Assembly: GCA_002404865.1 (NCBI GenBank)
Contig: DHKP01000028.1
Coordinates: 1 to 64,000, forward strand
Source of the DNA: Caryophanales bacterium UBA4691
Lineage (GTDB): Bacteria > Bacillota_I > Bacilli_A > RFN20 > CAG-826
Length of the DNA: 64,000 nucleotides
Direction: 5' to 3'
Made by a program: the position numbers and the translations under genes. Shown here piece by piece: positions 34,629-44,494 of this stretch (its first letter is position 1; each line of letters starts with the position of its first letter). The notes beneath the pieces were generated by a model. It saw nothing but the letters and a program-made list of their open reading frames with translations, made no database searches and was not told the origin of the DNA.

Positions 34629-34925
34629 ATGAAAACGATTACCATGGATGTGCTCAAAGATGCTGCGAATCGACTTCTCTTCGATTTAAGCGACGAGCAA
34701 TACAAGACTCTTTATGAAGAGTTCCAAACGCTAAAAAAGCAGATGGAAAAAATTGGAGAAATTAAAGGCCTTGATCAATATGAGCCGATGACTTTCCCTT
34801 TTGATTGTTCTACTTCTTATTTAAGAGAAGACGAACCTATTACGCCTCTTTCTAGAGAGGACGTTCTTAAAAATGCCGGCAATGTCAAAGACGGCCAAAT
34901 CAAACTTCCAAAGGTGGTGCAATGA
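34629..34925 (+). CDS. gatC: Asp/Glu-tRNA amidotransferase subunit GatC
   Basis: 98 residues, helical start MDVLKDAANRLLFDLSDEQYKTLYEEF, typical GatC wrapping region LGDQYEP-like (LDQYEPMTFPFD) and EDEPITPLSREDVLKNA. ATG 34629 is chosen from homology; an upstream in-frame ATG (34557) gives an unrelated extension. Overlaps gatA by 4 bases. Confidence 0.88.
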   Translation: MKTITMDVLKDAANRLLFDLSDEQYKTLYEEFQTLKKQMEKIGEIKGLDQYEPMTFPFDCSTSYLREDEPITPLSREDVLKNAGNVKDGQIKLPKVVQ

Positions 34926-36394
34926 TGAATTATTTAGATTTACCGCTTAAAGAACTTCACGACGCACTCGTCGCAAAAAAGGTCACGCCACTTGAATTGA
35001 CCATAGAAGCATTAAAACGCTGCCACGAAAACAAAGACAACGCCTTTGAAAAGATTTGCGATGAAGAGGCTATCGCACTAGCAAGCTCTCTTACGGAAAT
35101 AGAAAAAGATAACCCTTTTTGGGGAATTCCGTTTGTAGCGAAAGACAATTACAGCACAAAAGGAATTGAGACGACCGCTTCTAGCAATATCTTGAATGGT
35201 TATGTCCCTCTTTTTGACGCAACGGTAATAAAAAAACTATTAGACGCAAAAGCCATCATGGTTGCTAAGGCTACGTTAGATGAACTAGCGATGGGTGGCA
35301 CTGGGACAACGGGCCATTTAGGAACTACTTATAATCCTTATGATCCAAAACATGAGCGCCTGGTCGGGGGGAGTAGCTGCGGAAGCGCAGCCGCTGTCGC
35401 CGCTTCGATTGTTCCTTTTGCTTTAGGAAGCGACACGGGGGATTCGGTTCGTAAACCCGCTTCTTACGCTGGATTAGTTGGAATGAAACCGACTTGGGGG
35501 AGGATTTCTCGATACGGGTTATTTCCGTTCGCTCCTTCTTTAGACCATGTCGGCTATTTTTCTCGCGATGTCTATACAAGCGCAGCTCTCCTTAATGTTC
35601 TTGCTGGGAGAGATAACTTGGATTCCACATCTAGCGACAAACCTGTGGATAAATACGCAGAAGACCTTGATAAACCGGTAAAGGGATTCAAAATCGCCAT
35701 TATTAAAGAAATTGTCGATGCCATTAATAACGAGAAGCTTTTAAAGCACTTTTTATCTTCGATAGAAGCCTTAAAAAAAGAAGGCGTAGAAGTCGAATAT
35801 GTCGAATTCGGCAAAGAGATGCTAGAGAGCCTTTACGCGACTTATTTTGTGATTTCTTGCGCCGAAGCAACGAGCAATGACGCGAATCTAGACGGCATTA
35901 AGTTCGGCCCATATAAAGGCGGCAACACTTATCAAGAAGTGATGTATAACGCTAGAACCGCCGGATTCAGCGAACTCATTAAACGCCGTTTCGTTATCGG
36001 CTCTTATGCCCTAATGAGAGAAAATCAGGAAGAGCTGTTCCTCCGTGCGCAAAAGAATCGCGCCAAAATAGTTGGCCGCGTTAATGAAATCCTTTCTCTT
36101 CATGATTTTATTTACGTTCCTGCCGCTCCTGGCATCGCGCCGAAATATAGCGATAGTAGCGATAAGCTTTCCGATGAATATCTTGTCGCGGACAATCACT
36201 TGTGCTTAGGGAATTTTGCAGGATTACCATCGATCACTTTACCATTATGCTTCATTGACAATATGCCAGTTGGCGTCAATTTTATGGGCAGAGCGTTTGA
36301 AGAGAAAAAACTCTTTCAAATGAGTCATGCATTTGAAAAATTAAGCGGCTTAGCCAATGTAAGCATATTGAATAAGAAGGAGGGGAATTTATGA
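34922..36394 (+). CDS. gatA: Amidotransferase subunit GatA
   Basis: 490 residues, amidase-signature family. The Ser-cisSer-Lys triad is seen in PFVAKDNYSTKGI (Lys), VGGSSCGSAAAVAA (nucleophile loop region), and GSDTGDSVRKPASYAGLVGMKPTWGR. It frees ammonia from glutamine for GatB. Overlaps gatB by 4 bases. Confidence 0.95.
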   Translation: MMNYLDLPLKELHDALVAKKVTPLELTIEALKRCHENKDNAFEKICDEEAIALASSLTEIEKDNPFWGIPFVAKDNYSTKGIETTASSNILNGYVPLFDATVIKKLLDAKAIMVAKATLDELAMGGTGTTGHLGTTYNPYDPKHERLVGGSSCGSAAAVAASIVPFALGSDTGDSVRKPASYAGLVGMKPTWGRISRYGLFPFAPSLDHVGYFSRDVYTSAALLNVLAGRDNLDSTSSDKPVDKYAEDLDKPVKGFKIAIIKEIVDAINNEKLLKHFLSSIEALKKEGVEVEYVEFGKEMLESLYATYFVISCAEATSNDANLDGIKFGPYKGGNTYQEVMYNARTAGFSELIKRRFVIGSYALMRENQEELFLRAQKNRAKIVGRVNEILSLHDFIYVPAAPGIAPKYSDSSDKLSDEYLVADNHLCLGNFAGLPSITLPLCFIDNMPVGVNFMGRAFEEKKLFQMSHAFEKLSGLANVSILNKKEGNL

Positions 36395-37821
36395 ATTTTG
36401 AAGCAGTTATCGGCTTAGAGATTCACGTTCAAATGAAGACGAAATCTAAGATGTTTTCGTCCTCACCAAACGGATTCTCCCGTGAAGCAAATAGCGAAGT
36501 CACCCCCTTTGATATGGCTTATCCTGGCACGATGCCAGTTGTAAACAAAGCTGCGGTCATTAATGCGATTCGTGTGGCAAATGCTTTACATATGACCATC
36601 GATCATACTCTTCACTTTGACCGCAAGAATTATTTCTATAGTGACCTTCCCAAGGGTTTCCAAATCACTCAGCAGCGTCGTCCTATCGGTTCGAATGGTT
36701 ATATCGAAATCGAAGAGCCGGACGGTTCTAAACGCAAAATCCGTATTGAAAGAATCCATATGGAAGAAGATACCTGTAAGCAAGAGCACTTCCTTGATTA
36801 TACCTTGCTTGATTATAACCGTGCTGGTACCCCACTTGTGGAAATCGTCTCTCTCCCTGATATCAAAAACGGTTACGAGGCCCAAAAATACGTGGAAGGC
36901 ATTCGTAATATCGTCGTCTATAGCGGGACAAGCGATGGAAAAATGGAAGAAGGGTCCTTGCGTTGTGACACGAACGTTTCCATTCGCCCAATCGGTAGCC
37001 AAGAATTCGGCACCAAAGTCGAAGTCAAAAACATCAATTCCTTGAAAAACGTTGCTTTGGCTATCGACTATGAAATCGAGCGTCAAAGCCGCGTCTATTT
37101 AAGCGGAGGGAAAGTCCAGCAAGAAACAAGGCGTTTTGATGAAGCGACAGGCAAAACCGTCCTCATGCGTATTAAAACTGACGCGGTGGACTATAAATAC
37201 TTCCCTGAACCAAATATCACTCCGATTAAACTGAGCGCTGAATTTGTTGCCAATGCGATTTCTTCTTGCCCTGAATTATATGATTCTAAGAAAGAAAGAT
37301 ATTTAGCGATGGGTTTATCGAAAGATGATGTTTCCATCATTTTAAGCGACCCTTTCATGGCGAATTATTTTGAGGAAGGAGCAAATAAAGTCAAAAATCC
37401 GAAGAATTTCGCAAACTTCCTCATTGTTGAAATTAACGCCTATCTCAATAAGAAAAACATGGCAATCTCTTCTTTGAAATTATCTCCTCTTACCCTTGCT
37501 GAAATCGTCTCGATGCAAGAAACTGGCGGCTTATCTCACAAACAATGCTCCGATATCCTTTTCAAAGTGCTAGATAGTGATTTGTCTCCGCTTGAAGCGA
37601 AAAAATCTTTGCATATCGAAGCTCAAGTTAATGATACTGGCGCGATTATGACCTTCGTCAATCAAGCGTTAGAAGCCAATCCTCAATCAATTATCGACTA
37701 TAAAGCGGGCAAAGATCGCGCTCTCGGTTTCCTTGTTGGGCAAGTAATGAAGCTAAGCCATGGCAAAGTAAATCCCGCTGAAGCTTCCCGCTTATTAAAA
37801 GAAGAATTATTAAAGAGATAA
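36391..37821 (+). CDS. gatB: Amidotransferase subunit GatB
   Basis: 476 residues. AVIGLEIHVQMKTKSKMFS, the DLPKGFQITQ loop, and LVEIVSLPDIKNGYEA match GatB, which phosphorylates and amidates the mischarged aminoacyl-tRNA. The C-terminal YqeY-like domain (residues about 400-476) is present. GGAGGGG precedes the start. Confidence 0.96.
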   Translation: MNFEAVIGLEIHVQMKTKSKMFSSSPNGFSREANSEVTPFDMAYPGTMPVVNKAAVINAIRVANALHMTIDHTLHFDRKNYFYSDLPKGFQITQQRRPIGSNGYIEIEEPDGSKRKIRIERIHMEEDTCKQEHFLDYTLLDYNRAGTPLVEIVSLPDIKNGYEAQKYVEGIRNIVVYSGTSDGKMEEGSLRCDTNVSIRPIGSQEFGTKVEVKNINSLKNVALAIDYEIERQSRVYLSGGKVQQETRRFDEATGKTVLMRIKTDAVDYKYFPEPNITPIKLSAEFVANAISSCPELYDSKKERYLAMGLSKDDVSIILSDPFMANYFEEGANKVKNPKNFANFLIVEINAYLNKKNMAISSLKLSPLTLAEIVSMQETGGLSHKQCSDILFKVLDSDLSPLEAKKSLHIEAQVNDTGAIMTFVNQALEANPQSIIDYKAGKDRALGFLVGQVMKLSHGKVNPAEASRLLKEELLKR

Positions 37822-37826
37822 CATCT

Positions 37827-38603
37827 ATGGAAAAAGAAGCTCAAGAATTAAAAAAATGGCTTGAAAGCGCCTCTTCTTTTACTTTGCCAGACTATAAATC
37901 TTTACCGACTGTTCCTCTATATATGGAGCAGGTCATTATGTACATTAACGATATCCTTGCCCCTCTTAGCATCGGCGAGAAGAATAAGCTCACCTCTTTC
38001 ATGGTGAACAATTACGTAAAAGCAGGCATGATAAGCGCTCCAGAAAAGAAAAAATACACAGAGGATCATTTGGGGTATTTACTCGCGATTTCTTGCTTAA
38101 AAGACACTCTTTCGATGACGGATTTATCTTTACTTATTGAGATGGATTCCCATGTTTCTAGCGACAAAAGCGTCCTTTACCGTTTCTTTGCCTCTATGAC
38201 GAATAACGCGCTTCAAGAAAAAGCAAAAACCATTCTTTCAAAAATCGAATCTTACGAAAGGCGTTACGAAAAAGAAGTCGTAGCGGATGAAACCAAGGCC
38301 GAAAACGACCTTCGCGATGCCTTAGGCCTTACGGCGTTCCGTCTAGCCATCCAATCAGAAGTGGACCAAGTGATTTCAAAGGCGATTCTAAAAGTGATCG
38401 CTGAGAATATGCATGGCGAAGCAGTATGGGAAGCGGTGAATAATCGCGGCGCACACGAAGTAAAACGCGAAATGAAGATCTCTTTAGCGGAATCTGAACG
38501 CATCGCGGTAGCGAAACAAAAGCAAGAGGCGGAAAAATCTAAGAAGAACAAAAAAGAAAAAGGAAAAAACATTAAAAATCAGGAGGATAAAAAGAATGAT
38601 TAA
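37827..38603 (+). CDS. DUF1836 domain protein
   Basis: 258 residues. The DUF1836 pattern is clear at 25-105: LPTVPLYMEQVIMYINDILAPL, FMVNNYVKAGMISAPEKKKYTEDHLGYLLAISCLKDTLSMTDL, which contains a helix-turn-helix-like unit. A Lys/Glu-rich, probably disordered tail ends the protein. It begins 5 bases after gatB and overlaps galE by 8 bases, so it belongs to this operon. Role unknown; regulator possible. Confidence 0.75.
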   Translation: MEKEAQELKKWLESASSFTLPDYKSLPTVPLYMEQVIMYINDILAPLSIGEKNKLTSFMVNNYVKAGMISAPEKKKYTEDHLGYLLAISCLKDTLSMTDLSLLIEMDSHVSSDKSVLYRFFASMTNNALQEKAKTILSKIESYERRYEKEVVADETKAENDLRDALGLTAFRLAIQSEVDQVISKAILKVIAENMHGEAVWEAVNNRGAHEVKREMKISLAESERIAVAKQKQEAEKSKKNKKEKGKNIKNQEDKKND

Positions 38604-39615
38604 AAATGTTTTGGTTACAGGTGGGCTAGGTTTTATTGGAAGCGAAACCGCGATTGAGCTCATCCAAAGCGGGTATAACCCCATCATCATCGACAATTTG
38701 TACAATGCGAAGAAATCCGTGCTTGACCGCATTGAAACGATTACTCATGTTCGCCCAAAATTCTATGAAATCGACGCGGCGAATTATCTAGACACCAAAA
38801 AGGTTTTCTTAGAGAATAAAATCGATGCTGTTATCCATTTCGCTGGCTATAAAGCGGTTGGAGAATCCGTGCAAAAACCAATCGAATATTATGAAAATAA
38901 CCTTGGGAGCGCATTGAATGTCCTTCGCATTATGAAAGAGGTAGGCTCCAAAAATTTCGTTTTCTCTAGCAGTGCGACGGTATATGGGGTCCCTAAACGC
39001 GTCCCTCTAGTAGAAACTGATCCTATTGGAGAAGCGACAAATCCCTATGGAGAAACCAAAATTATGATTGAAAGGATTTTAAAGGATATTTCTTTTGCCG
39101 ATCCTTCCTTCAACGTGATTCTATTAAGGTATTTTAATCCAATCGGCGCTCATCCTTCTGGACTTCTTGGTGAAGACCCGACTGGCATCCCAAATAACCT
39201 CATGCCATATATCACCCAAGTTGCGATTGGGAAACTTCCACGTTTAAGAGTCTTTGGCGATGATTACCCAACTAAAGATGGTACCGGCATCCGCGACTAT
39301 ATCCACGTCGTTGATTTAGCAAAGGGGCATGTTGCCGCGCTTAAGAAATTAGACGAAGTCCCAGGCTTAGTGATTTATAACTTGGGCACAGGAAAAGGAA
39401 CAAGCGTTTTGGAACTCGTTCACGCTTTTGAAGAAGCAAACGGCGTTAAGATTCCTTATGAAATCCTTCCGCGTCGCGCAGGGGATGTTACAGAAAACTA
39501 CGCCTCTTGCCAAAAAGCGGAAAAAGAGCTTCACTGGAAAGCGACGCTTACCATTGTCGATGCATGTCGCGATGCCTATAACTTCCAGAAGAAGAATCCA
39601 AACGGAATCGAATAA
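38596..39615 (+). CDS. galE: UDP-glucose 4-epimerase
   Basis: 339 residues. Rossmann motif GGLGFIGSETAIEL, HFAGYKAVGES, the Ser and YGETK catalytic pair (SSSATVYG; YGETK), and the GTGIRDYIHVVDLAKGH motif. Interconverts UDP-glucose and UDP-galactose for envelope sugars or galactose use. AGGAGG lies 10 bases upstream. Confidence 0.94.
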   Translation: MIKNVLVTGGLGFIGSETAIELIQSGYNPIIIDNLYNAKKSVLDRIETITHVRPKFYEIDAANYLDTKKVFLENKIDAVIHFAGYKAVGESVQKPIEYYENNLGSALNVLRIMKEVGSKNFVFSSSATVYGVPKRVPLVETDPIGEATNPYGETKIMIERILKDISFADPSFNVILLRYFNPIGAHPSGLLGEDPTGIPNNLMPYITQVAIGKLPRLRVFGDDYPTKDGTGIRDYIHVVDLAKGHVAALKKLDEVPGLVIYNLGTGKGTSVLELVHAFEEANGVKIPYEILPRRAGDVTENYASCQKAEKELHWKATLTIVDACRDAYNFQKKNPNGIE

Positions 39616-39668
39616 TTTTGGAATTGCCTAAAACGGTTTAGCCTCTTTTCGATATATCGGTAGGTCGA

Positions 39669-39674
39669 TATAAC
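39669..39674 (+). promoter_or_regulatory. -10 box of the HTH gene (leaderless)
   Basis: TATAAC ends 6 bases before ATG 39681. TCGATATA occurs twice here (about 39646 and 39665), a likely autoregulatory site. Confidence 0.4.
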
Positions 39675-39680
39675 AAGCGT

Positions 39681-40035
39681 ATGGATGGCGTGACCTTAAA
39701 ATACTTGATTGAAAAACAAGGCAAAAGCCTTTATTCGCTTTCTAAAGAAAGTGGCATTTTCTTATTCCACGCTTCACGATATCGTCGACGGGAAAATCCC
39801 TCTTATTAAATTAAGGGTGGAGCTTTTCGCTATATTGTCCAAATCCTTGAACGTCTCGATGGATGAGCTTTATAAAAACGAAAGGAAGCGTCTTACAAAA
39901 AAGATTCCTAAGGATTTCTACCCATGGTTTTGGGATACTGTACCAGATAAGATCAGCTTAAAAGATAATAAAAACTACGTGATTTGCCGTTTATTAAATA
40001 AAGGTAATATCGAACAAATAAATGGCTCCTTATGA
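39681..40035 (+). pseudogene. XRE-type HTH gene with frameshift
   Basis: The first frame gives MDGVTLKYLIEKQGKSLYSLSKESGI, and after a shift near 39755 the second gives YSTLHDIVDGKIPLIKL...ILSKSLNVSMDELY. Together they are one XRE HTH domain with a C-terminal tail, of the kind that accompanies AbiEii-type nucleotidyltransferases. Confidence 0.6.
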
Positions 40036-40182
40036 CGTATACCGATGAGGAAATCAAAGATACTGTGCTTCACGCCAGGAACTTTGATCCAGTTTCGCAA
40101 ATTATCTAAAGAACACGTATCACTTAAAGAAAGAAGACATGGTCTATTACAAGATGCATGCAGATATTCCGTGGAGGTAATT
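40034..40182 (+). pseudogene. Small partner ORF of the AbiEii-type module, frameshifted
   Basis: One frame reads MTYTDEEIKDTVLHARNFDPVSQII and the next YLKNTYHLKKEDMVYYKMHADIPWR with a stop. The two halves make one ~50-residue protein with a single shift. Not assigned to a named family. Confidence 0.4.
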
Positions 40183-40188
40183 CGAATT

Positions 40189-40889
40189 ATGCTTCATTTA
40201 GAGATATTGGATCAAAGTAGAATTCAGCTTCTAAAGGAAATATCTTCCTTTGATTTCATTCATAACTTTTATATGGCGGGAGGCACTGCATTATCTCTAC
40301 AAAAAGGATATCGCATGTCTATGGATTTTGATTTTTTTGCCCTCATCTTTTTAACCCGGAAGTGATTATGAGCAAAGCGAAAGAAATTGATCCTTCATTT
40401 CAAGCCATTACCGTAAGGCATGATACCTGCGATTTACTCATCAAAGGAGTTCAGGTCTCTTTCTTTTATTATCCCTATTCTCAAATGGATGAGTTTGTCA
40501 TAGATAAGGAATTTCCAGGACTAAAGCTTGCTTCTATTATTGATATTGCATGTATGAAATCTATTGCAATCAGTGAGAGAGGAACAAAAAAAGATTTTTT
40601 CGATTTATACTGGATAATTCATGATGAAAAATTAAGCGCGAAATCCTTAGTGAAAACAATGATGACGAAGTATGGCAAAGCCAGAAATTACCCTTTTGTC
40701 GCTATGAGCCTTCAGTACTTCATAGATGCCGATGAAGAAAAGCTTCCAAATTTTTATAAACCTTGCGATTGGGAAACAATAAAGAACTTTTTCATTATTT
40801 TTCTAAAGACTTTTCGCAAACGCTTCTTTCCAATAACGATTAACGCTACAAAATTAGACAAACCTTTTCTTTTCGTTCATGGACGCTAA
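40189..40889 (+). pseudogene. AbiEii/AbiGii-type nucleotidyltransferase toxin, frameshifted
   Basis: The first frame (from ATG 40189) has MLHLEILDQSRIQLLKEI and the catalytic patch FYMAGGTALSLQKGYRMSMDFDFF. After a shift in a T-run near 40340 the second frame continues PEVIMSKAKEID...MKSIAISERGTKKDFFDLYWII. The true end may be an out-of-frame stop near 40853. Such toxins transfer nucleotides to tRNA and need a cognate HTH antitoxin, whose gene is decayed too. Confidence 0.65.
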
Positions 40890-40926
40890 AAAAGGTTCTT
40901 TGTATAATTTAATCGAGGACTAACAT

Positions 40927-41826
40927 ATGGACAAATTTGAAGTCGTTTTGCCGAATAACAAAAAGATTTTCGGCGCTACTTATAAAAAAGAAGGAACCAC
41001 AAAAAACATCCTGATTCAAACAGGCATGTGTGAGCACGCGACGCGTTATGAGCCTTTCGCGAAGATGTTGAATCATGAAGGGTTTAACGTTTATATCATG
41101 GACGCTTTCGGGCAAGGATTAAATGTCGAGAAAGAGGAAGACCAAGAAAAGTGGCATAAAGGCGCTTTCTTCGATAATGTCGACGCGCTTGGCTTAATGG
41201 CGATGCGATTAAAGAAAGAGGAGAAGCCACTTGCTTTAATGGGCCATTCCATGGGTTCATTTATGACGCAAAGTTTCTTAGAGAGGCATCCTGGGATAGT
41301 GGATAAAGTCATTATCATGTCTAGCAACGGGCCTAATGCAAAGCTCACTGTTAAGTTAGGCGCTCTCCTCGCTAAATTCATGGTGAACAAGAAAAACTGG
41401 GACAAAGAAGGGAAACGAATCCAAAAAATTGCTTGGGGCAATTATCTTGATCGAATCGCTAATAAGAAAACCGATTTTGATTGGCTCTCCGTCGATGAAC
41501 AAAATATAATCGACTTTATGGCTGATCCATACTGCGGATATCCCGCAACAAACGGCTTCTGGCATGAATTCTTAAGGGGATTACGAACGCTTTATTTAAG
41601 GAAGAACCTGAAGAAAATCGATAAGAACCAAGAAATTCTTATTGTCGCAGGAAGCGAAGATCCGGTTGGAGCATGGGGAAAAGGCCCACGCGCTTTAGCG
41701 GATATGTACCGCAAACTCGGCGTGAAGAATGTTGAGCTTCATATTTATGAAGGCATGAGGCATGAAATCCTTCATGAAAAGGACTACAAGCTCGTGGAAG
41801 ACGACATTAAACTATTCTTGAAGTAA
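40927..41826 (+). CDS. Alpha/beta hydrolase (lysophospholipase/monoacylglycerol-lipase-like)
   Basis: 299 residues. Nucleophile elbow GHSMGS, acid in the AGSEDPVG block and histidine in GMRHEILHE; an oxyanion turn in TGMCEHATRYEPFA. Resembles the Hydrolase_4 group. GAGG lies 9 bases upstream and TATAAT about 20. Predicted cytoplasmic; substrate unknown. Confidence 0.85.
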   Translation: MDKFEVVLPNNKKIFGATYKKEGTTKNILIQTGMCEHATRYEPFAKMLNHEGFNVYIMDAFGQGLNVEKEEDQEKWHKGAFFDNVDALGLMAMRLKKEEKPLALMGHSMGSFMTQSFLERHPGIVDKVIIMSSNGPNAKLTVKLGALLAKFMVNKKNWDKEGKRIQKIAWGNYLDRIANKKTDFDWLSVDEQNIIDFMADPYCGYPATNGFWHEFLRGLRTLYLRKNLKKIDKNQEILIVAGSEDPVGAWGKGPRALADMYRKLGVKNVELHIYEGMRHEILHEKDYKLVEDDIKLFLK

Positions 41827-41850
41827 GCGAAAAAGATAAATAAATCTTTG

Positions 41851-41877
41851 GTAAGGCGATTTAGTTCGCCTTTTTAA
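41851..41877 (+). terminator. Terminator after the hydrolase
   Basis: AAGGCGA pairs with TCGCCTT, loop TTTAGT, then TTT. Confidence 0.75.
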
Positions 41878-41989
41878 ATAACTTGTAGCTTCCATTGTGT
41901 TCGCCTTTGTTCGCTTTTCGGATGATTATTTCAGCGATTATGTGATGATTTTGTGCTTGGCTAAAAATGGTGAGGCGGTTCATAATCAA

Positions 41990-42009
41990 ACTAACGAACA
42001 TTAGTTAGT
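41990..42009 (+). promoter_or_regulatory. TetR operator palindrome
   Basis: ACTAAC-8-GTTAGT, with a TATAGA-like -10 starting in the second half and the tetR ATG 14 bases later. Probable autoregulation. Confidence 0.6.
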
Positions 42010-42022
42010 ATAGAGGAACGCC

Positions 42023-42649
42023 ATGCAAAAAATAGAGACAAAGCAAAAGATACTCACCAAAGCATTAGAATTATTTTCGGAACGTGGCTATGACGCCGTC
42101 AGCGTTGACGAAATCGCAAAGGCGGTCGGTATCAAAGCCCCATCGCTTTATAATCATTTTCCAAGCAAAAAGGCAATCTTTCTTGCCATCGTGGAATCCA
42201 TTCAATCACAGTATGACGAGGATACCGACCAAATTGACATCCATGTCGGGGACGCGAAGAAAGATATTCCCCAATTTGAAGAAACCTCTTTTGAGACACT
42301 ATTTGAAAAAGTGCGCCAAATGTTTCTCTACTCTCTCCATAACCAAACGATTAGCCGTTTCCGAAGGATGATGACTATCGAACAATTTCGTTCCCAAGAA
42401 TTAGGCTCACTTTATTCAAAGCAATATGTGGATTGCCTTTTACGCTACCACGCCGATATTTTCCGCTCCTTGATTAAAAATGATGAGATTGCTAATGAGG
42501 ATCCAGAGGCTCTAGCCTTGATGTATGTCGCTCCTATCGCTTTGCTCATTGGGGTTTGCGACCGTAACCCGGAAAAAGAACAAGAATGCTTAAAAAAGCT
42601 TCATAGTCACGTAGAGCTATTCTTCCGTATGGTCCATCGGAAAAAATAA
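42023..42649 (+). CDS. TetR/AcrR family regulator
   Basis: 208 residues. The N-terminal HTH is textbook: KQKILTKALELFSERGYDAVSVDEIAKAVGIKAPSLYNHFPSKKAIFLAI. The ligand domain is unassigned. The genes downstream (DUF998 remnant, acetyltransferase) may be its regulon. Confidence 0.9.
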   Translation: MQKIETKQKILTKALELFSERGYDAVSVDEIAKAVGIKAPSLYNHFPSKKAIFLAIVESIQSQYDEDTDQIDIHVGDAKKDIPQFEETSFETLFEKVRQMFLYSLHNQTISRFRRMMTIEQFRSQELGSLYSKQYVDCLLRYHADIFRSLIKNDEIANEDPEALALMYVAPIALLIGVCDRNPEKEQECLKKLHSHVELFFRMVHRKK

Positions 42650-42773
42650 AAGCGAATATCTACGATTATTGTTATAGAACCATCGTTATGGCTGGCGCTA
42701 AAGAGGGTTTTCCTTTACTTGATGATTCTTATGCCTCGCTTCTATTTTCAATTGCTAATCATAAGGAGTAAAT

Positions 42774-43416
42774 ATGAAAAAATCTTTGTTACAAATGCTT
42801 GGTTTGCTTGGCGTTATAAGCTTTCTTTCCTATTTGATTGCCGTAGCTGTCTCTCCTCTTGCTTATCCTGGATATGATTCTTTAAGGCAAGCGGTCAGCG
42901 ATTTAAGCGCTACAAATGCCCCATCGCTTTCCTTATGGAATCAACTATCTAGTTTCTATAGCGTTTGCGAGGTTACTTCCGTTACGGTTGTTTGCGTCGG
43001 AATACAAGGACAAAAAAACAAAGCTTCTTCGCCTGGGCGTTTATTTATTCGCGATTATGGAATGGGTTTCCGCGATTGGCTATAAGATGTTCCCTCTTTC
43101 AGATAGTGGATATGCTGGAAAGTTCCAAGATGTAATGCATATGGCCATCACCGCCATTGTGGTACTTTTATCCATTGTCTCGCTCACCGTGATTATTGTC
43201 GCAGGCATTAAAAATAAGAGCTGCCGTTCTTATATGGTTTGCGCTGCGATTGCCTTAGCCATGATGCTTATTGGTGCATTGGGAATGAAGATTGTGCCCA
43301 TTGATTATTTCGGCGTGGTGGAGCGATTCAGCGTTTTCGCGGCGACCGGTTTCAATATGGCACTTGGGATTCATCTATTTTGCATGGATAGGGGCAATCT
43401 GAGATGCAATTATTAG
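42774..43416 (+). pseudogene. DUF998-like membrane protein with one frameshift
   Basis: MKKSLLQMLGLLGVISFLSYLIAV...YPGYDSLRQAVSDLSATNAPSLSLWNQLSSFY is the DUF998 start. The frame shifts in an AAAAAAA run near 43013, after which LRLGVYLFAIMEWVSAIGYKMFPLSDSGYAGKFQDVMHMAIT continues it. Six membrane helices in all. One base at a homopolymer separates it from an intact gene, so this could be a read error. Confidence 0.65.
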
Positions 43417-43428
43417 AAAGGAGTGATT

Positions 43429-44016
43429 ATGACCGTATCTAATCTCGTTATTCGAAATGAAACAAAAGACGACGAAAGAAAAACCGAAATACTTGTTCGA
43501 GATGCATTTATGAACGTCTATCGCAAAGGATGCGTCGAACATTATGTGCTTCATAAATTTCGAGACGATCCAATGTTCGTCCCCGAATTGGATTTTGTCT
43601 TAGAGCTTGACAAGAAACTGATTGGACAGATTATTTACATCCGTTCTGAAATTGATTGCGATGATGGTAGAAAGATCCCCCTTATGACTTTTGGCCCTAT
43701 TAGCGTTGCGCCTAGTCACCAACGGCAAGGCTATGGGAAACAACTTGTTCTTTATTCACTAAAAAGAGCTAAGGAGATGGGAGTAGGCGCAATCGCGATT
43801 ACGGGAGATATTCATTATTATGAACAATTTGGATTTACTTTAGGCAAGTGGATAGGGATTCATTACGGGAGCGATCCCGAAGCGGATTATTTTCTCGTCA
43901 AGGAACTTATCCCCGGATTTCTCGATGGTATTTCGGGTACTTATCAAGACCCGGAAGGCTATTTTGTCCATGAAAAGAATCCCGTAGACTTCGCAAAATA
44001 TGAAGCAACTTTTTAA
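43429..44016 (+). CDS. GNAT family N-acetyltransferase
   Basis: 195 residues, YhbS-like: GPISVAPSHQRQGYGKQLVLYSLKRAKEMG is the acetyl-CoA block. ATG 43429 follows GAAAGGAG at 6 bases; a GTG two codons earlier is less likely. Acceptor unknown. Confidence 0.85.
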   Translation: MTVSNLVIRNETKDDERKTEILVRDAFMNVYRKGCVEHYVLHKFRDDPMFVPELDFVLELDKKLIGQIIYIRSEIDCDDGRKIPLMTFGPISVAPSHQRQGYGKQLVLYSLKRAKEMGVGAIAITGDIHYYEQFGFTLGKWIGIHYGSDPEADYFLVKELIPGFLDGISGTYQDPEGYFVHEKNPVDFAKYEATF

Positions 44017-44084
44017 AAAGACAATTGCTTGATATTTTTCCTAGAGGCGTTATTGAACCGCAATTTTTAACATTGATAAAACCT

Positions 44085-44417
44085 ATGGCAAGCAGTAAAG
44101 AATACCTTGAATTTATTTTGGAGCAATTATCTTCTTTGGATAAGATAACCTATCGCCCAATGATGGGGGAATACATCATTTATTATCGTGAGATAATTGT
44201 CGGCGGATTATACGATGATAGGCTATTGGTAAAACCGGCAAAATCGGTATTAAGATATATAGAGAAACCGATTTATGATGTCCCTTATGAGGGTGGGAAA
44301 AAGATGCTGCTCATTTTGGATGTGGATAATAGAGAACTATTGGGAAATATCTTTAATGCGCTTTATGATGAACTTCTTTTATCAAAACCACCGCGAAGAA
44401 GAAATCATTTGCGTTAA
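44085..44417 (+). CDS. TfoX/Sxy N-terminal domain protein
   Basis: 110 residues beginning MASSKEYLEFILEQLSSLDKITYRPMMGEYIIYYREIIVGGLYDDRLLVKP, the TfoX_N pattern. ATG 44085 is chosen from homology; the longer frame from 44025 is probably not used. In Gammaproteobacteria TfoX drives competence, but short stand-alone copies in Firmicutes have no proven role. Confidence 0.75.
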   Translation: MASSKEYLEFILEQLSSLDKITYRPMMGEYIIYYREIIVGGLYDDRLLVKPAKSVLRYIEKPIYDVPYEGGKKMLLILDVDNRELLGNIFNALYDELLLSKPPRRRNHLR

Positions 44418-44494
44418 TCGCTTTTGATAGCCAAAGAAACAAAAAAGAGCTTGGCAGTATCGAATGGAGGTAGCTAAACATCGGTTTAAATAGA

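Noticed and set aside
42655..42770. Short frame upstream of the DUF998 gene
   Set aside because: About 30 codons with no ribosome binding site or recognised motif; could be the tail of a lost gene but cannot be supported.
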